A DNA stretch of 64,000 bases from Stieleria neptunia (GTDB lineage: Bacteria > Planctomycetota > Planctomycetia > Pirellulales > Pirellulaceae): assembly GCF_007754155.1 (NCBI RefSeq), contig NZ_CP037423.1, positions 2,542,001 through 2,606,000 on the forward strand. The letters run 5' to 3'. The notes beneath the pieces are model-generated. The model was not told the origin of the DNA and searched no databases. It saw only the letters and a list, made by a program, of their open reading frames with translations. Every line of letters starts with the position of its first letter. The first letter of the stretch is position 1. Below are positions 8,003 through 15,969 of the stretch, one piece after another. The translations under genes and the position numbers were made by a program.

Positions 8003-9361
8003 ATGACGGTCCAAAGCGTGTTGGCCAAGACCAGCCTCTGCCGTACTTCGGCACTCGGTGGTCGTTGGTATCAGTGTGATGATTGTGATCGCCTGACGAA
8101 ACGACACAACTCCTGTGGCGATCGGCACTGTCCGCAATGTAGTGGCGGAAAACGCCAGAACTTCTCCGATAGAGCTTCGAAACTGATCCTCGACGGTGTG
8201 AACTACTACCAAGTCGTCTTCACGTTGCCGGAGGTGGTCTCGACGATGGCACTGGCGAATCGTCAAGAGATCGCGGAGTTGCTGTTCCACTCTGCTTGGA
8301 AGTCTCTCAAAAAGACGGTTGAAACAGAACAGCAATATGAGCTCGCTGCGCTGATGGTGCTTCACACCTGGAACCAGAAGCTGGATGCTCATTGGCATGT
8401 TCACGCATTGGTTCCGGGGGCGGGGCCCAGTTTAAGCGATGGAGGTTGGATTAAAGCCAGGGCGCCGCAAGTCGACGGCTATGAAGATGACCGCCAGTAC
8501 CTCGTCGATGCGATCAATCTTCGAAGATCGTTTCGGAAGATCGCGGTGGCTCACCTACAGCGTCTTCGTAAGAACGACAAATTGAAACTCGACGGCTCGC
8601 TGGCGTATCTGCAAGGTGACGAAGCCTGGGAGGAGATGATCGATCAGCTCGAATCAAAGGAATGGGTCAGCTACATCGAACCCCCTCCGACCGAAAGCAG
8701 TCGCGGCGAGCACGTGGTTCGTTACTTAACGCGTTATCTGACCGGTGGGCCGATCAGTGACTACCGCATCATCGCCGCGGACGACCACGAGGTCACATTT
8801 TGGGCCCGCGAAGGCCGCACCACCGGTGGTGAATCGCTTCAAGTTCCGTTCACTCTCTCGACATCGGAGTTCATCCGTCGCTGGTGCCTGCACATTCTGC
8901 CAAAAGAGTTGACCAAAACACGTCAGTTTGGAGGCTGGTCGAATACAAAAGCTGAAGAATATCTCGCGAAGTGCCGAGCGTCACTCACCGATGCCGACCG
9001 ATCGCAGGCGGGGACTCTCGACTTGCTCTCTGATGAAGTCGACTCGGTCGAGGCCGAGCCCGAATCGACGTTGTGCTGTGAGCACTGTGGCAGCGAATCG
9101 CTTCGTCTGACGCACGAGTATGAGAAGCGACCGTGGAGCGAAATCTTCCGGCGGGACTCGAAAGATAGCCCACTTTGGTACCGCGAGAGTCAAGAAAAAG
9201 ATGACATTCGCTTTTGGGACGGGGCAATGGGTGAGGGCTTTTCGGAATGGTACGCGTGGTATCTGAAAAGTGGCATTGAAAGTGCAAGGGAGCGGACGGC
9301 CCCCGAAACCGCACCCGAATCAAACGCCAGAGCTGGCACGCGGCAACTGCAGCTATTCTAA
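8003..9361 (+). CDS. tnpA: IS91-family HUH transposase
   Basis: A Rep-like single-strand transposase. The N-terminus has a four-Cys zinc finger (CDDC, CGDRHCPQC), followed by the HUH motif in AHWHVHALVPGAG. The catalytic tyrosine region is YLTRYLTGGPISDYRI. A C-terminal CEHCG motif may be a second metal site. The first ATG in frame is 8003. Homology-like sequence (TVHQLIRRGAERYVNEH) continues upstream to about 7932, where the recombinase ends, and no standard start is available there, so translation may be coupled or frameshifted. The frame is also open further upstream, as an overlap of the recombinase gene. Full length for the family. Confidence 0.92.
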   Translation: MTVQSVLAKTSLCRTSALGGRWYQCDDCDRLTKRHNSCGDRHCPQCSGGKRQNFSDRASKLILDGVNYYQVVFTLPEVVSTMALANRQEIAELLFHSAWKSLKKTVETEQQYELAALMVLHTWNQKLDAHWHVHALVPGAGPSLSDGGWIKARAPQVDGYEDDRQYLVDAINLRRSFRKIAVAHLQRLRKNDKLKLDGSLAYLQGDEAWEEMIDQLESKEWVSYIEPPPTESSRGEHVVRYLTRYLTGGPISDYRIIAADDHEVTFWAREGRTTGGESLQVPFTLSTSEFIRRWCLHILPKELTKTRQFGGWSNTKAEEYLAKCRASLTDADRSQAGTLDLLSDEVDSVEAEPESTLCCEHCGSESLRLTHEYEKRPWSEIFRRDSKDSPLWYRESQEKDDIRFWDGAMGEGFSEWYAWYLKSGIESARERTAPETAPESNARAGTRQLQLF

Positions 9362-9410
9362 TAGCGGTCTACCCGAACCCGGCCAAGTCGAGCCGACAAA
9401 CTTCAACGCA

Positions 9411-9447
9411 CGATCTATCCCTGCACGTCCCGTGCCCGGATAGATCG
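9411..9447 (+). other. oriIS-like hairpin of the IS91-type element
   Basis: The 10-base arms CGATCTATCC and GGATAGATCG are perfect complements. They enclose a second 5-base stem (GCACG/CGTGC). The structure ends six bases before GTTC, matching the layout of IS91 replication-origin ends. Confidence 0.65.
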
Positions 9448-9513
9448 CATTTCGTTCCCCGAAAGAGTCGCACTCTACTTTTGGATCCAACGTTGCACTG
9501 ACGCTTTAGCCCC

Positions 9514-10092
9514 ATGACACAGTTTCGCCACAAGACGCTCGGCACGTTTACCCAACGCGAAGAGTTCGACGACCTTCGTTGGGAGGCCGATCTCGAATTA
9601 CCGGCTTTCGCTGTATTCTCGTATGTCCGAAACGGTAAACGCAGGCGATCCAAGAAGGTTCCTGTCGCGATCTACGACGATGGCGAACCGTCACAAGCTG
9701 CGATCAAAATGCTTCAGGCGATCAAGCGGTCGCAGAAGCAACTCGTGAAAAACATCTGCACGACATTTTTTGATGACTTGCGACAACAGGGCTATGATGA
9801 CTCAGGTCGCCACGAAGGACATGGCATGTGGTGGAGCCGTGATCCTGTAACCGTCGCTCTCGCGTGTCGCGAAGTGCTTCTTAAACGACTCAAGCGTGAC
9901 CGTATGTGGGAACCGGAAGACCTTTTTGCTGTCCTGTATGAGCCTAGAATTGAGATCTTTCCTTCGGACACCGATGATGGCATTCCGCGAACCTTGATTG
10001 ATTTTGGTGCCGAGTTTGAGGATGAGCATGGTGTCAGCGTTCGTACGGATGGTAAACGAGTGCTGAATCTTGGATACTCTGGCGAAGCATAG
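9514..10092 (+). CDS. cassette-encoded protein, DUF6985-like
   Basis: A 192-residue soluble protein. It begins LGTFTQREEFDDLRWEADLEL, followed by an alpha-helical segment (SQAAIKMLQAIKRSQKQL), and ends with EDEHGVSVRTDGKRVLNLGYS. This arrangement (short beta-rich N-terminus, helical middle, terminal D-x-E-H-G motif) recalls the uncharacterised DUF6985 proteins, which are often found as scattered single genes; the match is by eye only. It is separated from its upstream attC by the IS91-type element. The stop is 13 bases before attC12. Confidence 0.6.
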   Translation: MTQFRHKTLGTFTQREEFDDLRWEADLELPAFAVFSYVRNGKRRRSKKVPVAIYDDGEPSQAAIKMLQAIKRSQKQLVKNICTTFFDDLRQQGYDDSGRHEGHGMWWSRDPVTVALACREVLLKRLKRDRMWEPEDLFAVLYEPRIEIFPSDTDDGIPRTLIDFGAEFEDEHGVSVRTDGKRVLNLGYSGEA

Positions 10093-10104
10093 CCGCAAGA
10101 AATC

Positions 10105-10195
10105 GGGGAACCATCCGATGCACCCGAGTCGCCGAGTCGGGCGTTTTGAAAATGGAAGATCTCTCGCGGCGACCGGGTGATCGGTACCGTTATCG
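10105..10195 (+). other. attC site 12
   Basis: R'' GGGGAAC and R' GTTATCG. Arms CCGATGCACCCGAGTCGCCG and CGGCGACCGGGTGATCGG. Confidence 0.9.
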
Positions 10196-10217
10196 GACAG
10201 ACACAGCACGTTGAAAC

Positions 10218-10718
10218 ATGAGCTTGACCTACATCACAGAGCCGCTCACGCAAGCTGCTGCAGGAATGTTCGAGCATCTTCCAACGGGGGTGGTACCGTC
10301 TAACGACAACCGCTTTCCTTCTCCCAATGAGATGCTTGCCATTTGCAGTTCTCTTCCGGGCTACACGGTCGTTCGAAATGATGTGCTTAGTGCCGCATTC
10401 TACGTTGAGATCGAAAGGTGCTCCGATAGTGCACATTGGGCCGCAATCAATTTCAGCGTGGATCCGAACGACTTGGATTTACCCGCTAGATTCGTCTTCG
10501 ATCGCTGCGATCCCAAAACAGCTTTTTCTGTATTGAAGGCCGTCGCGGCACTCTGCGGCCCACATGTCTACCTTGATGACACGCTGGTCGAGCCCCTAAT
10601 TGTTCAAGGGAGTGACAGTGTTGACGACTTGCTCGAGTATTATGACGCATACCAGATTGGAGACCAGGATCAAGTCGATGGTGATGAGGGACCGACTTTG
10701 ATGCATCCAACGTGGTAG
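10218..10718 (+). CDS. cassette-encoded hypothetical protein
   Basis: A 166-residue acidic soluble protein without signal peptide or membrane segment. The middle (SAHWAAINFSVDPNDLDLPARFVFD) looks beta-rich and the C-terminus is strongly acidic (QIGDQDQVDGDEG). ATG 10218 is 23 bases after the R' of attC12, and the stop is 12 bases before attC13. Not recognised. Confidence 0.6.
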   Translation: MSLTYITEPLTQAAAGMFEHLPTGVVPSNDNRFPSPNEMLAICSSLPGYTVVRNDVLSAAFYVEIERCSDSAHWAAINFSVDPNDLDLPARFVFDRCDPKTAFSVLKAVAALCGPHVYLDDTLVEPLIVQGSDSVDDLLEYYDAYQIGDQDQVDGDEGPTLMHPTW

Positions 10719-10729
10719 ACTGCATGGGC

Positions 10730-10820
10730 CGATAACAACGCGATGCACGACGAGTCACCGAGTCGTGGTTTTTGAAGTGGATGATCACTCGCGGCGACCG
10801 CGTGATCGCAGACGTTCCCC
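10730..10820 (+). other. attC site 13
   Basis: R'' CGATAAC and R' GTTCCCC. Arms GCGATGCACGACGAGTCACCG and CGGCGACCGCGTGATCGC pair with one mismatch and extrahelical bases. Confidence 0.85.
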
Positions 10821-11092
10821 GACACCAGAGAGTTTCACATTTTCTTCGATGGTGCCACCCGAACCCAAAGATCGATTTGTAGTACCGAACGCCAGGAAAT
10901 GGCTTGATGGCGTGTTCGGATTTTCTGCCGATGCTTACATGCAAGACTGGGAGATTGAACTCTCTGATGGCCAGCGGCTACGAGAATTTGTCGAAGCGTA
11001 CGACACACTCAGTCTTAATGAGGACGAGCGGTTCGCATTGATGGCATTGATAGTTGCATCCGCCCACGACGCCTTGGACTTTCACGGACTAA

Positions 11093-12418
11093 GGACCGCC
11101 GGAACAATTAGTGTCGGTTAATTGGCGAGAATCGATAGTTCCATCTCGGTATTTGTTCGTCAAAAACTGTACGCAGAGCTGCTTTCATTGTTGCGGTCGC
11201 GTTCTCACCCGTCTCGTACAACCCTCGCAAGACGTTGACCGTAGTGCGAAGGCCGGTCCGAGTCGATGTGTTCCGCATCAACTTGACAACTGTTTCCAAC
11301 TTATCGAAAAGCATCCCGGAGCAAGCACGTCCAAGATGCGGAAAAAAACGGCGTTCAATCGGATTGTATTTTGAACAGTAGCTTGGATAGTGGGCTACCC
11401 GAATTTCGATGCCGATCGTGTCGACCAACTTTTGAAGGTAGTGCTTGAAGATGTATTTTGAAGCTGAGTTGCTACCGCCGCAATCGCACAATAGCAAAAT
11501 GGAATTGGTATCCGGATAACAACGTTTCCCTATCCGGTTCCAGTACCATTTGAGGCTATCGGTCGCGAAGCGACTCGTCTCGTGAGAGAGTCCAATGTTG
11601 ACGTGCCCAGCATTTCGTCCGATGTCGTAGATTCCGTGAGGAATCACAACGCCATCAGCCCAACTCGGAAAGTCGTGGTCGAACGCTTCAATGGGCTCTG
11701 TGGTGCGAATGCGACCGGCCCGGTAAAGACGGCCCAGGAATTCTTTGCTTTTTGTGTCGATCGAAAAGACCGGATTGCCGGCAGCCTGATAGCTCTCCAC
11801 ATGTCCTGCGATGAGATCAAACTGCTGCTCGCGATCCGCTGACAAGCCACCGGAAATAGTTTTGATCATTTTTCGAAAACCGATCTTCAAGCTATTCAGC
11901 CAAGCGGAGACCGTCTTGTCGCTCACAGGGGTGCCGGCCTCGGCCGCCTTCTCAGCCATTTCAGTGGAGGCCAGGTTTGTGTAAACCACGTCGGGCTCAT
12001 CAGGATCGCCTCCAACACGAACGCTCAATAGTTCGTTCAGATTGTCTTCGAGGTCGGGATCGGTTTCGATCTTTTTTTTCGTCCAGCACCTGGCCGCCGT
12101 ATCCTACCTTTCGCCGGATCATTGGAGAGTTGATCGAGCTCAGCGATACCTCGTTCGATGGTGCGAGTCGAGCAGCCCAGTAATTGACTGATGTACGGTA
12201 CACCTCCTCGCCCGAGACGCTGTGCCTCGACAGCCGCGAACCGACGGCGATCCTTTTCGGACAAGGTTGAATAAAAATCGACTGCTCGCTTGGCAGCCAG
12301 ATCGTCAAGCTGATTTTCGAATACAAACGCCATCCTTGGCACCCTCGCTGGTGGATTGAGACGCGGAAAGTCTACCCCATCCAGCGAAAACCCGCGACAC
12401 TAATTGTTCCGGCGGTCC
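11093..12418 (-). mobile_element. ISAzo13-family insertion sequence
   Basis: A 1326-bp element with perfect terminal inverted repeats of about 24 bp, beginning GGACCGCCGGAACAATTAGT. It is flanked on both sides by TAA (11090-11092 and 12419-12421), a 3-bp target duplication. The single transposase is read on the minus strand. The perfect ends and the intact reconstructed target gene point to a recent insertion. Confidence 0.92.
11108..12342 (-). CDS. ISAzo13-family DDE transposase, two frames
   Basis: The product is split over two frames. The N-terminal part (12342 to 12037) has a helix-turn-helix region (YISQLLGCSTRTIERGIAEL) and the C-terminal part runs to 11108. They join at a run of eight A residues on the coding strand (about 12070-12077): a -1 shift there gives GRKKKIETDPDLEDNLNELL and continues into SVRVGGDPDEPDVVYTNLAS. 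The C-terminal part has the DDE elements of the Rhodopirellula transposase family (PF07592-like): FSIDTKSKE, LLLCDCGGSNSA, and the closing E in YNPIERRFFPH. The A8 run could be a programmed slippage site or an inactivating mutation; the sequence cannot tell. Confidence 0.85.
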
Positions 12419-12615
12419 TAACAGATTCCGAATGGCGCGTGATCCATGACCGGCTTGTGCGCGATGCAAACATTCACGCGAGCACGATATACTATTGGTG
12501 CTGCATAGACGCAACTTGCGATGACGAGTGCTTCACGCTTACATCTCGAATGCGGGCGGTTTGGAACGACGCGTTTGACACGATGGAGCAGCAAATGCCC
12601 GTGATGCCAGGAAGC

Positions 12616-12705
12616 GGGGAACCATCCGATGCACCGAAGGACCGGGCATCGCGTTTTGACAATGGAAACTCAACCGCCGGTCCTCGGTGATCGGTACCGT
12701 TCGTC
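12616..12705 (+). other. attC site 14
   Basis: R'' GGGGAAC and R' GTTCGTC. Arms CCGATGCACCGAAGGACCGG and CCGGTCCTCGGTGATCGG. Confidence 0.9.
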
Positions 12706-12742
12706 GAATGATGAAAAACTGCAATTGAATGACGCTTTACTG

Positions 12743-13141
12743 ATGAGACGCGCACGATTCGGGATTCACGCATTGCTGGCCGGGGCGGCGATTTACGCGG
12801 TCATCTTCGCGTGGCATTGGCGACCAGAGGACCTAACCGTGTCCCTTCGTCATGACCTCAATCTCCCCGCTACTACGAAGATCGAATTGATTGACAAACG
12901 GATCGAACATTCGTTTGCCGACTTTCAGAAGGCATGGTTTCTGGTGCAACAGGGTTCGCAATACCGGTTGGTCGCTGCAAGCAGATGCACCGATCTGAGT
13001 AGGCAAGGCTACGGTTCGTGGTCCAGGCCGGGTTTAGCACCAGGCATGGTGACTCCTGCGCCGTTTGACCATGCCTTCGGCGCAAGGCCCAGTGAGTCAG
13101 AGATCGAACAATGCATGCGATACTCGGACGATTGGTGGTAG
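12743..13141 (+). CDS. cassette protein with one N-terminal membrane anchor
   Basis: A 132-residue protein with a basic start (MRRARFG) and one hydrophobic segment (HALLAGAAIYAVIFAW, residues 8-24), so it is probably an anchored extracytoplasmic protein. The mature part has two cysteines (RCTDL, EQCMRY). The longer frame from 12629 starts inside attC14, so ATG 12743 is preferred; an in-frame TTG lies at 12725. No family recognised. Confidence 0.6.
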   Translation: MRRARFGIHALLAGAAIYAVIFAWHWRPEDLTVSLRHDLNLPATTKIELIDKRIEHSFADFQKAWFLVQQGSQYRLVAASRCTDLSRQGYGSWSRPGLAPGMVTPAPFDHAFGARPSESEIEQCMRYSDDWW

Positions 13142-13199
13142 CGTATAGTGCATGATTTGATTGACACAATGGTCACGTTACGCACATCACCAAAGCCAC

Positions 13200-13289
13200 G
13201 ACGAACCATGCGATTCACACGAAGCACCGCATGACGGTTTTACAAATGGAAACCACATTGGCGGTGCTCGGTGATCGCCGCCGTTCGTC
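13200..13289 (+). other. attC site 15
   Basis: R'' GACGAAC and R' GTTCGTC. Arms GCGATTCACACGAAGCACCGC and GCGGTGCTCGGTGATCGC. Confidence 0.9.
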
Positions 13290-13330
13290 GAGACTTCCGA
13301 GCCATTCTGCACCTTCCTTGAATTTGTGAT

Positions 13331-13759
13331 TTGAGTGACAAGATCATCAAGCGCCTGACTTGGGATGCCGGAATTCAGGCATACCTTGGCAACATAGACT
13401 TCACAGGCCGAAGAGTTGGCGTCACGGTTTGGGCTGAGAAAGATTCTCGGGACTACAAACACCTCCGTCAGGCAGCCGAAGACGTGCTCCAGTCTTGGCC
13501 CAAGCTCAAGCCAAAACTCTTCACATTGGCAAAGGAGCAACTCAGAGCGACCGGGTGGTTTGCACCAGAGACTCGAATAATTTGGCGGCAGTTTCACCTG
13601 TTTTCCTTCGGTATTCAACGCGACATGTCCGACGATGCAAAGGTCTTCTATGATTTTGGCTTTACTGTTCCGAGATTCCTGCGTGAAGAAGACTTCATAG
13701 AGGTGATGAGGTATCTTGATGGCACTAGCGAATCCGCGGAGGTGCGGTCATTCCTATGA
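13331..13759 (+). CDS. cassette-encoded protein, DUF6985/DUF2262-like N-terminus
   Basis: A 142-residue soluble protein. The N-terminus (LTWDAGIQAYLGNIDFTGRRV) followed by a helix with a Trp-Pro (AAEDVLQSWPKLKPK) resembles uncharacterised DUF6985/DUF2262-type proteins by eye. It may be a distant relative of the product at 9514-10092. The start is TTG at 13331; no ATG is available near the N-terminus, so initiation is uncertain. The stop is 9 bases before attC16. Confidence 0.55.
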   Translation: MSDKIIKRLTWDAGIQAYLGNIDFTGRRVGVTVWAEKDSRDYKHLRQAAEDVLQSWPKLKPKLFTLAKEQLRATGWFAPETRIIWRQFHLFSFGIQRDMSDDAKVFYDFGFTVPRFLREEDFIEVMRYLDGTSESAEVRSFL

Positions 13760-13768
13760 TGACGGCAC

Positions 13769-13858
13769 GACGAACCATGGCATGAACCGAAGTGGCGGAG
13801 TCGTGGTTTTTGAAGTGGAGAATCGTTCGCCGCCACTCGGTTATGCCTACCGTTCGTC
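13769..13858 (+). other. attC site 16
   Basis: R'' GACGAAC and R' GTTCGTC. Arms GGCATGAACCGAAGTGGCGG and CCGCCACTCGGTTATGCC. Confidence 0.9.
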
Positions 13859-13897
13859 GCACGAAAAGCCTTCCATGCCCCAGAGGATACAGCTCGT

Positions 13898-14260
13898 TTG
13901 TGGCGTATCATCAGCACAGCAATTGAACTCGTTATCGTGATTTTTTCGCTGCCGATGTACGCGGTTGCGATACCTCTCATGATTCGGAGCGACCGAAAGT
14001 CGGCAAACACGATCGCGTCAATGGACTGCCCATGGTGCGGGAATGCATTATCCGATATTGCAAAACATGACTTAACCCGCTGTGGTGTGAAACTGACACT
14101 ATCCCCGGGAACGAAGGTCGAATGGGATCGTCTTCCTTCGCTCCTGGTTTCATGTCCTCAATGTGGTAAAGACATTTGTTTTGATCGACGTCTACGGACA
14201 ACTGCGTGCGATCGGTCGGATGCAATCACGCGACGCCGTCCCGCGGCGGAAAATCGATAG
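13898..14260 (+). CDS. membrane-anchored double zinc-ribbon cassette protein
   Basis: A 120-residue protein with one N-terminal membrane segment (residues 4-29, IELVIVIFSLPMYAVAIPLM). Two CxxC pairs follow (CPWCG near residue 44 and CPQCG near residue 86) and probably bind one zinc ion. The C-terminus is basic. TTG 13898 is preceded by AGAGGA at a good distance, which supports this non-ATG start. Function not recognised; the zinc knuckles suggest nucleic acid or protein binding, but this is inference. Confidence 0.65.
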   Translation: MWRIISTAIELVIVIFSLPMYAVAIPLMIRSDRKSANTIASMDCPWCGNALSDIAKHDLTRCGVKLTLSPGTKVEWDRLPSLLVSCPQCGKDICFDRRLRTTACDRSDAITRRRPAAENR

Positions 14261-14328
14261 ACGACTCACGTTCGGCATCGTGCTACAATCATGAGTCGCG
14301 TTCTTGCGTCTTTACTGGCACAGATGCC

Positions 14329-14418
14329 GACGAACCATCGGTTGCAACGGAGGCCGCGAGTAGACGTTCTTGAAGTGGTTGATTTCGCGTCGCCGCCGCG
14401 TGATCCTTATCGTTCACG
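14329..14418 (+). other. attC site 17
   Basis: R'' GACGAAC and R' GTTCACG. Arms CGGTTGCAACGGAGGCCGCG and CGTCGCCGCCGCGTGATCC pair with several mismatches, a more diverged site than its neighbours. Confidence 0.8.
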
Positions 14419-14857
14419 TTCCCAAATCGTACTCGTACTCGTACTCAGGCGTCAGCCGGTACTCCTACTCGTACTCGACTGGAAGGCAAACAAACCGATG
14501 CCGGACGCCCACGCTGCTGAACGTTGTGACTGAACTCGGCCCACCTGATGTCATCGAACCTTCGTTTCCTAAGATTCGCATTCGATGTCACGGTTCGATA
14601 GGTGCGCGGTCGACTCGGCCGACGAAGACAAACCGACGCCAGTCGATGCCAACGCTGACTACCAACCCCTGAAGTGCCGACCACAGATTGGGACGCTCGA
14701 TTTCCCACGACGATTCCGATCGAGTACATTGGCAAACAGCGGCGATGGCTCGGGCTGTCGTCGTGGCCGACCGCGTGAACCAAGTGGTGCACCGCAGTCG
14801 GCGAGTTGAGTTTGTTTTTGAGTTCAGGTCGATCGCGCCGACGCGGTGACCACCGCC
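14419..14857 (+). repeat. ORF-less cassette A5
   Basis: Begins with a GTACTC-rich arm (14425-14480), then the GTGCGCGGTCGACTCGG module (14562-14645) and the pre-attC module with TTGGGACGCTCGATTTCCCA. The inverse GAGTAC arm seen in A3 is missing. No credible ORF. Confidence 0.75.
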
Positions 14858-14864
14858 GTTCACG
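14774..14864 (+). other. attC site 18
   Basis: R'' CGTGAAC and R' GTTCACG, arms GTGGTGCACCGCAGTCGGCG and CGCCGACGCGGTGACCAC, the ORF-less-cassette subtype. Confidence 0.9.
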
Positions 14865-15325
14865 CTGCTAACCGGCGCCTGACGACAGCGCCCACTTCTT
14901 CTTTTGCGTCTTCTCGCGTTCTTTTGTGGCAAGCGATTTACTGTCGTTTGATCGTGACCCGAAGGTCGCCCACCGGATGTCATCGAACCTCCGTTTCCTG
15001 GGTTTCGCATTTGAGGTCACGGTTCGATAGGTGCGCGGTCGACTCGACCGACGAAGACAAACCGGCGCCTGTTGATCGAGTACGAGCACGAGTACCGCGA
15101 TGCTGAGTACGAGTACGATTCAAGACAGACCGACGCCTGAAGTGCCGACCGCAGATTGGGACACTCGATTTCCCACGGCGATTCCGATCGAGTACATTGA
15201 CAAACAGCGGCGATGGAACGGGCTGTCGTCGTGGCCGAACGCGTGAACCATGTGGTGCACCGCAGTCGGCGAGTCGAGTTTGTTTTTGAGTTCAGGTCGA
15301 TCGCGCCGACGCGGTGACCACCGCC
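14865..15325 (+). repeat. ORF-less cassette A6
   Basis: Holds the CTTCTTCTTTTGCGTCTTCT module, the GTGCGCGGTCGACTCGG module, a GAGTAC-rich arm (15073-15118) and the pre-attC module, directly after the similar cassette A5. No credible ORF. Confidence 0.75.
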
Positions 15326-15332
15326 GTTCTGG
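15242..15332 (+). other. attC site 19
   Basis: R'' CGTGAAC and R' GTTCTGG, same arms as attC6. Confidence 0.9.
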
Positions 15333-15340
15333 CATTGAAA

Positions 15341-15845
15341 ATCGTACTCGTACTCAGGGCGCCGCCCGGTACTCGTACTCCTACTCGACTCGGGGCACCA
15401 ATGTGCCGAACCCATCTTCGACCACGATCGACTAGACGTTTACCGTTTCTCTATCGAATACGTTGCTTCGTCATTCGCCGCCGCGAGAGATTTGAGCGAC
15501 TGTCATCGCCACGCTCGTGATCAATGGCTTCGCGCCGCTCAATCCATACCGCTGAACATCGCCGAGGGCAACGGGAAGCGAAGCCTCAAAGATCGTAGTC
15601 GATTTCTTGACATCGCTCGTGGCTCGGCGCTGGAATGTGTCGCAATTCAAGACGTGCTTGCCGCAACCGATGGACTGGATGTTGAACGCCACCACGAACT
15701 GAAACGTTCGCTTCATCGGATCGTTTCGATGCTGACTCGGTTGATCGCGAGATCCGATGCCGTGGCCGAATCGCCGGTGGAGTACAATGCAGGGACCGAG
15801 TACGAGTACCGCGATGCTGAGTACGAGTACGAGTACGATCAAGGC
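15341..15845 (+). repeat. inverted GTACTC/GAGTAC arms around a four-helix-bundle gene
   Basis: The left arm (15341-15395) is rich in TACTCG and the right arm (15797-15845) is its approximate reverse complement (TACGAGTACCGCGATGCTGA). The arms flank the four-helix-bundle gene, and the right arm encodes its Tyr/Glu-rich tail. Arms of the same kind without the gene occur at 2636-2887. Single arms occur at 1512-1551, 14425-14480, 15073-15118 and 18035-18078. Confidence 0.65.
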
Positions 15846-15926
15846 AGGAAACCAGAACCAAGCCGTGCACCTGAGGACGGCTTGCGCGGTTTCACAAGTG
15901 GAAAATCACTCGTCCGTCCCAGGTGA
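15414..15926 (+). CDS. four-helix-bundle (S23/TIGR02436-like) protein, start codon unclear
   Basis: The frame from 15414 reads IFDHDRLDVYRFSIEYVASS and continues ARDQWLRAAQSIPLNIAEGN and FLDIARGSALECVAIQDVL, the hallmark helices of four-helix-bundle proteins (PF05635/TIGR02436). These occur in 23S rRNA intervening sequences and as the Avd protein of diversity-generating retroelements. The family normally starts with Met just before Phe; here the codon is ATC and no ATG, GTG or TTG precedes it before the stop at 15336. The first standard start, TTG 15492, would remove helix 1. The C-terminus has EYEYRDAEYEYEYD from a GAGTAC repeat and then runs into attC20. It may be a decayed gene. Confidence 0.75.
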   Translation: MFDHDRLDVYRFSIEYVASSFAAARDLSDCHRHARDQWLRAAQSIPLNIAEGNGKRSLKDRSRFLDIARGSALECVAIQDVLAATDGLDVERHHELKRSLHRIVSMLTRLIARSDAVAESPVEYNAGTEYEYRDAEYEYEYDQGRKPEPSRAPEDGLRGFTSGKSLVRPR

Positions 15927-15941
15927 CGGCAACCGTTATCG
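15852..15941 (+). other. attC site 20
   Basis: R'' CCAGAAC and R' GTTATCG. Arms AAGCCGTGCACCTGAGGACGG and CCGTCCCAGGTGACGGC. The C-terminus of the preceding frame is encoded inside the site. Confidence 0.9.
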
Positions 15942-15969
15942 TGCAAGAACATCTGATCCGAATCACCCA

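Larger units (their letters stand above)
6739..9453 (+). mobile_element. IS91-type element with accessory tyrosine recombinase
   Basis: The element carries two overlapping genes, a tyrosine recombinase and an HUH (IS91 family) transposase, and no terminal inverted repeats, as expected for rolling-circle elements. The right end has a long hairpin (9411-9447) six bases before GTTC (9454-9457), which fits the oriIS end of IS91 next to its GTTC target. That GTTC would also have been the R' box of the attC between the two flanking cassettes. The left end is not fixed; I place it just after attC11, but GTTGAAC itself could be the element's first bases. Confidence 0.7.
10849..12690 (+). pseudogene. 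cassette gene split by ISAzo13 element
   Basis: The gene starts at ATG 10849 and reads MVPPEPKDRFVVPNARKW. It is cut after DALDFHGL by the ISAzo13-type element at 11093-12418. Removing the element and one copy of the 3-bp duplication TAA restores an uninterrupted frame that continues TDSEWRVIHDRLVRD and ends at TGA 12688-12690. The restored product has about 171 residues, with the last 20 or so (EPSDAPKDRASRFDNG) encoded by attC14. It is a soluble, mostly helical protein of unknown family. With the element in place, the 5' part ends at a stop supplied by the element (11119-11121). Confidence 0.85.

Noticed and set aside
14865..15937. Diversity-generating retroelement around the Avd-like four-helix protein
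   Set aside because: No reverse transcriptase, template repeat or variable repeat was found nearby.
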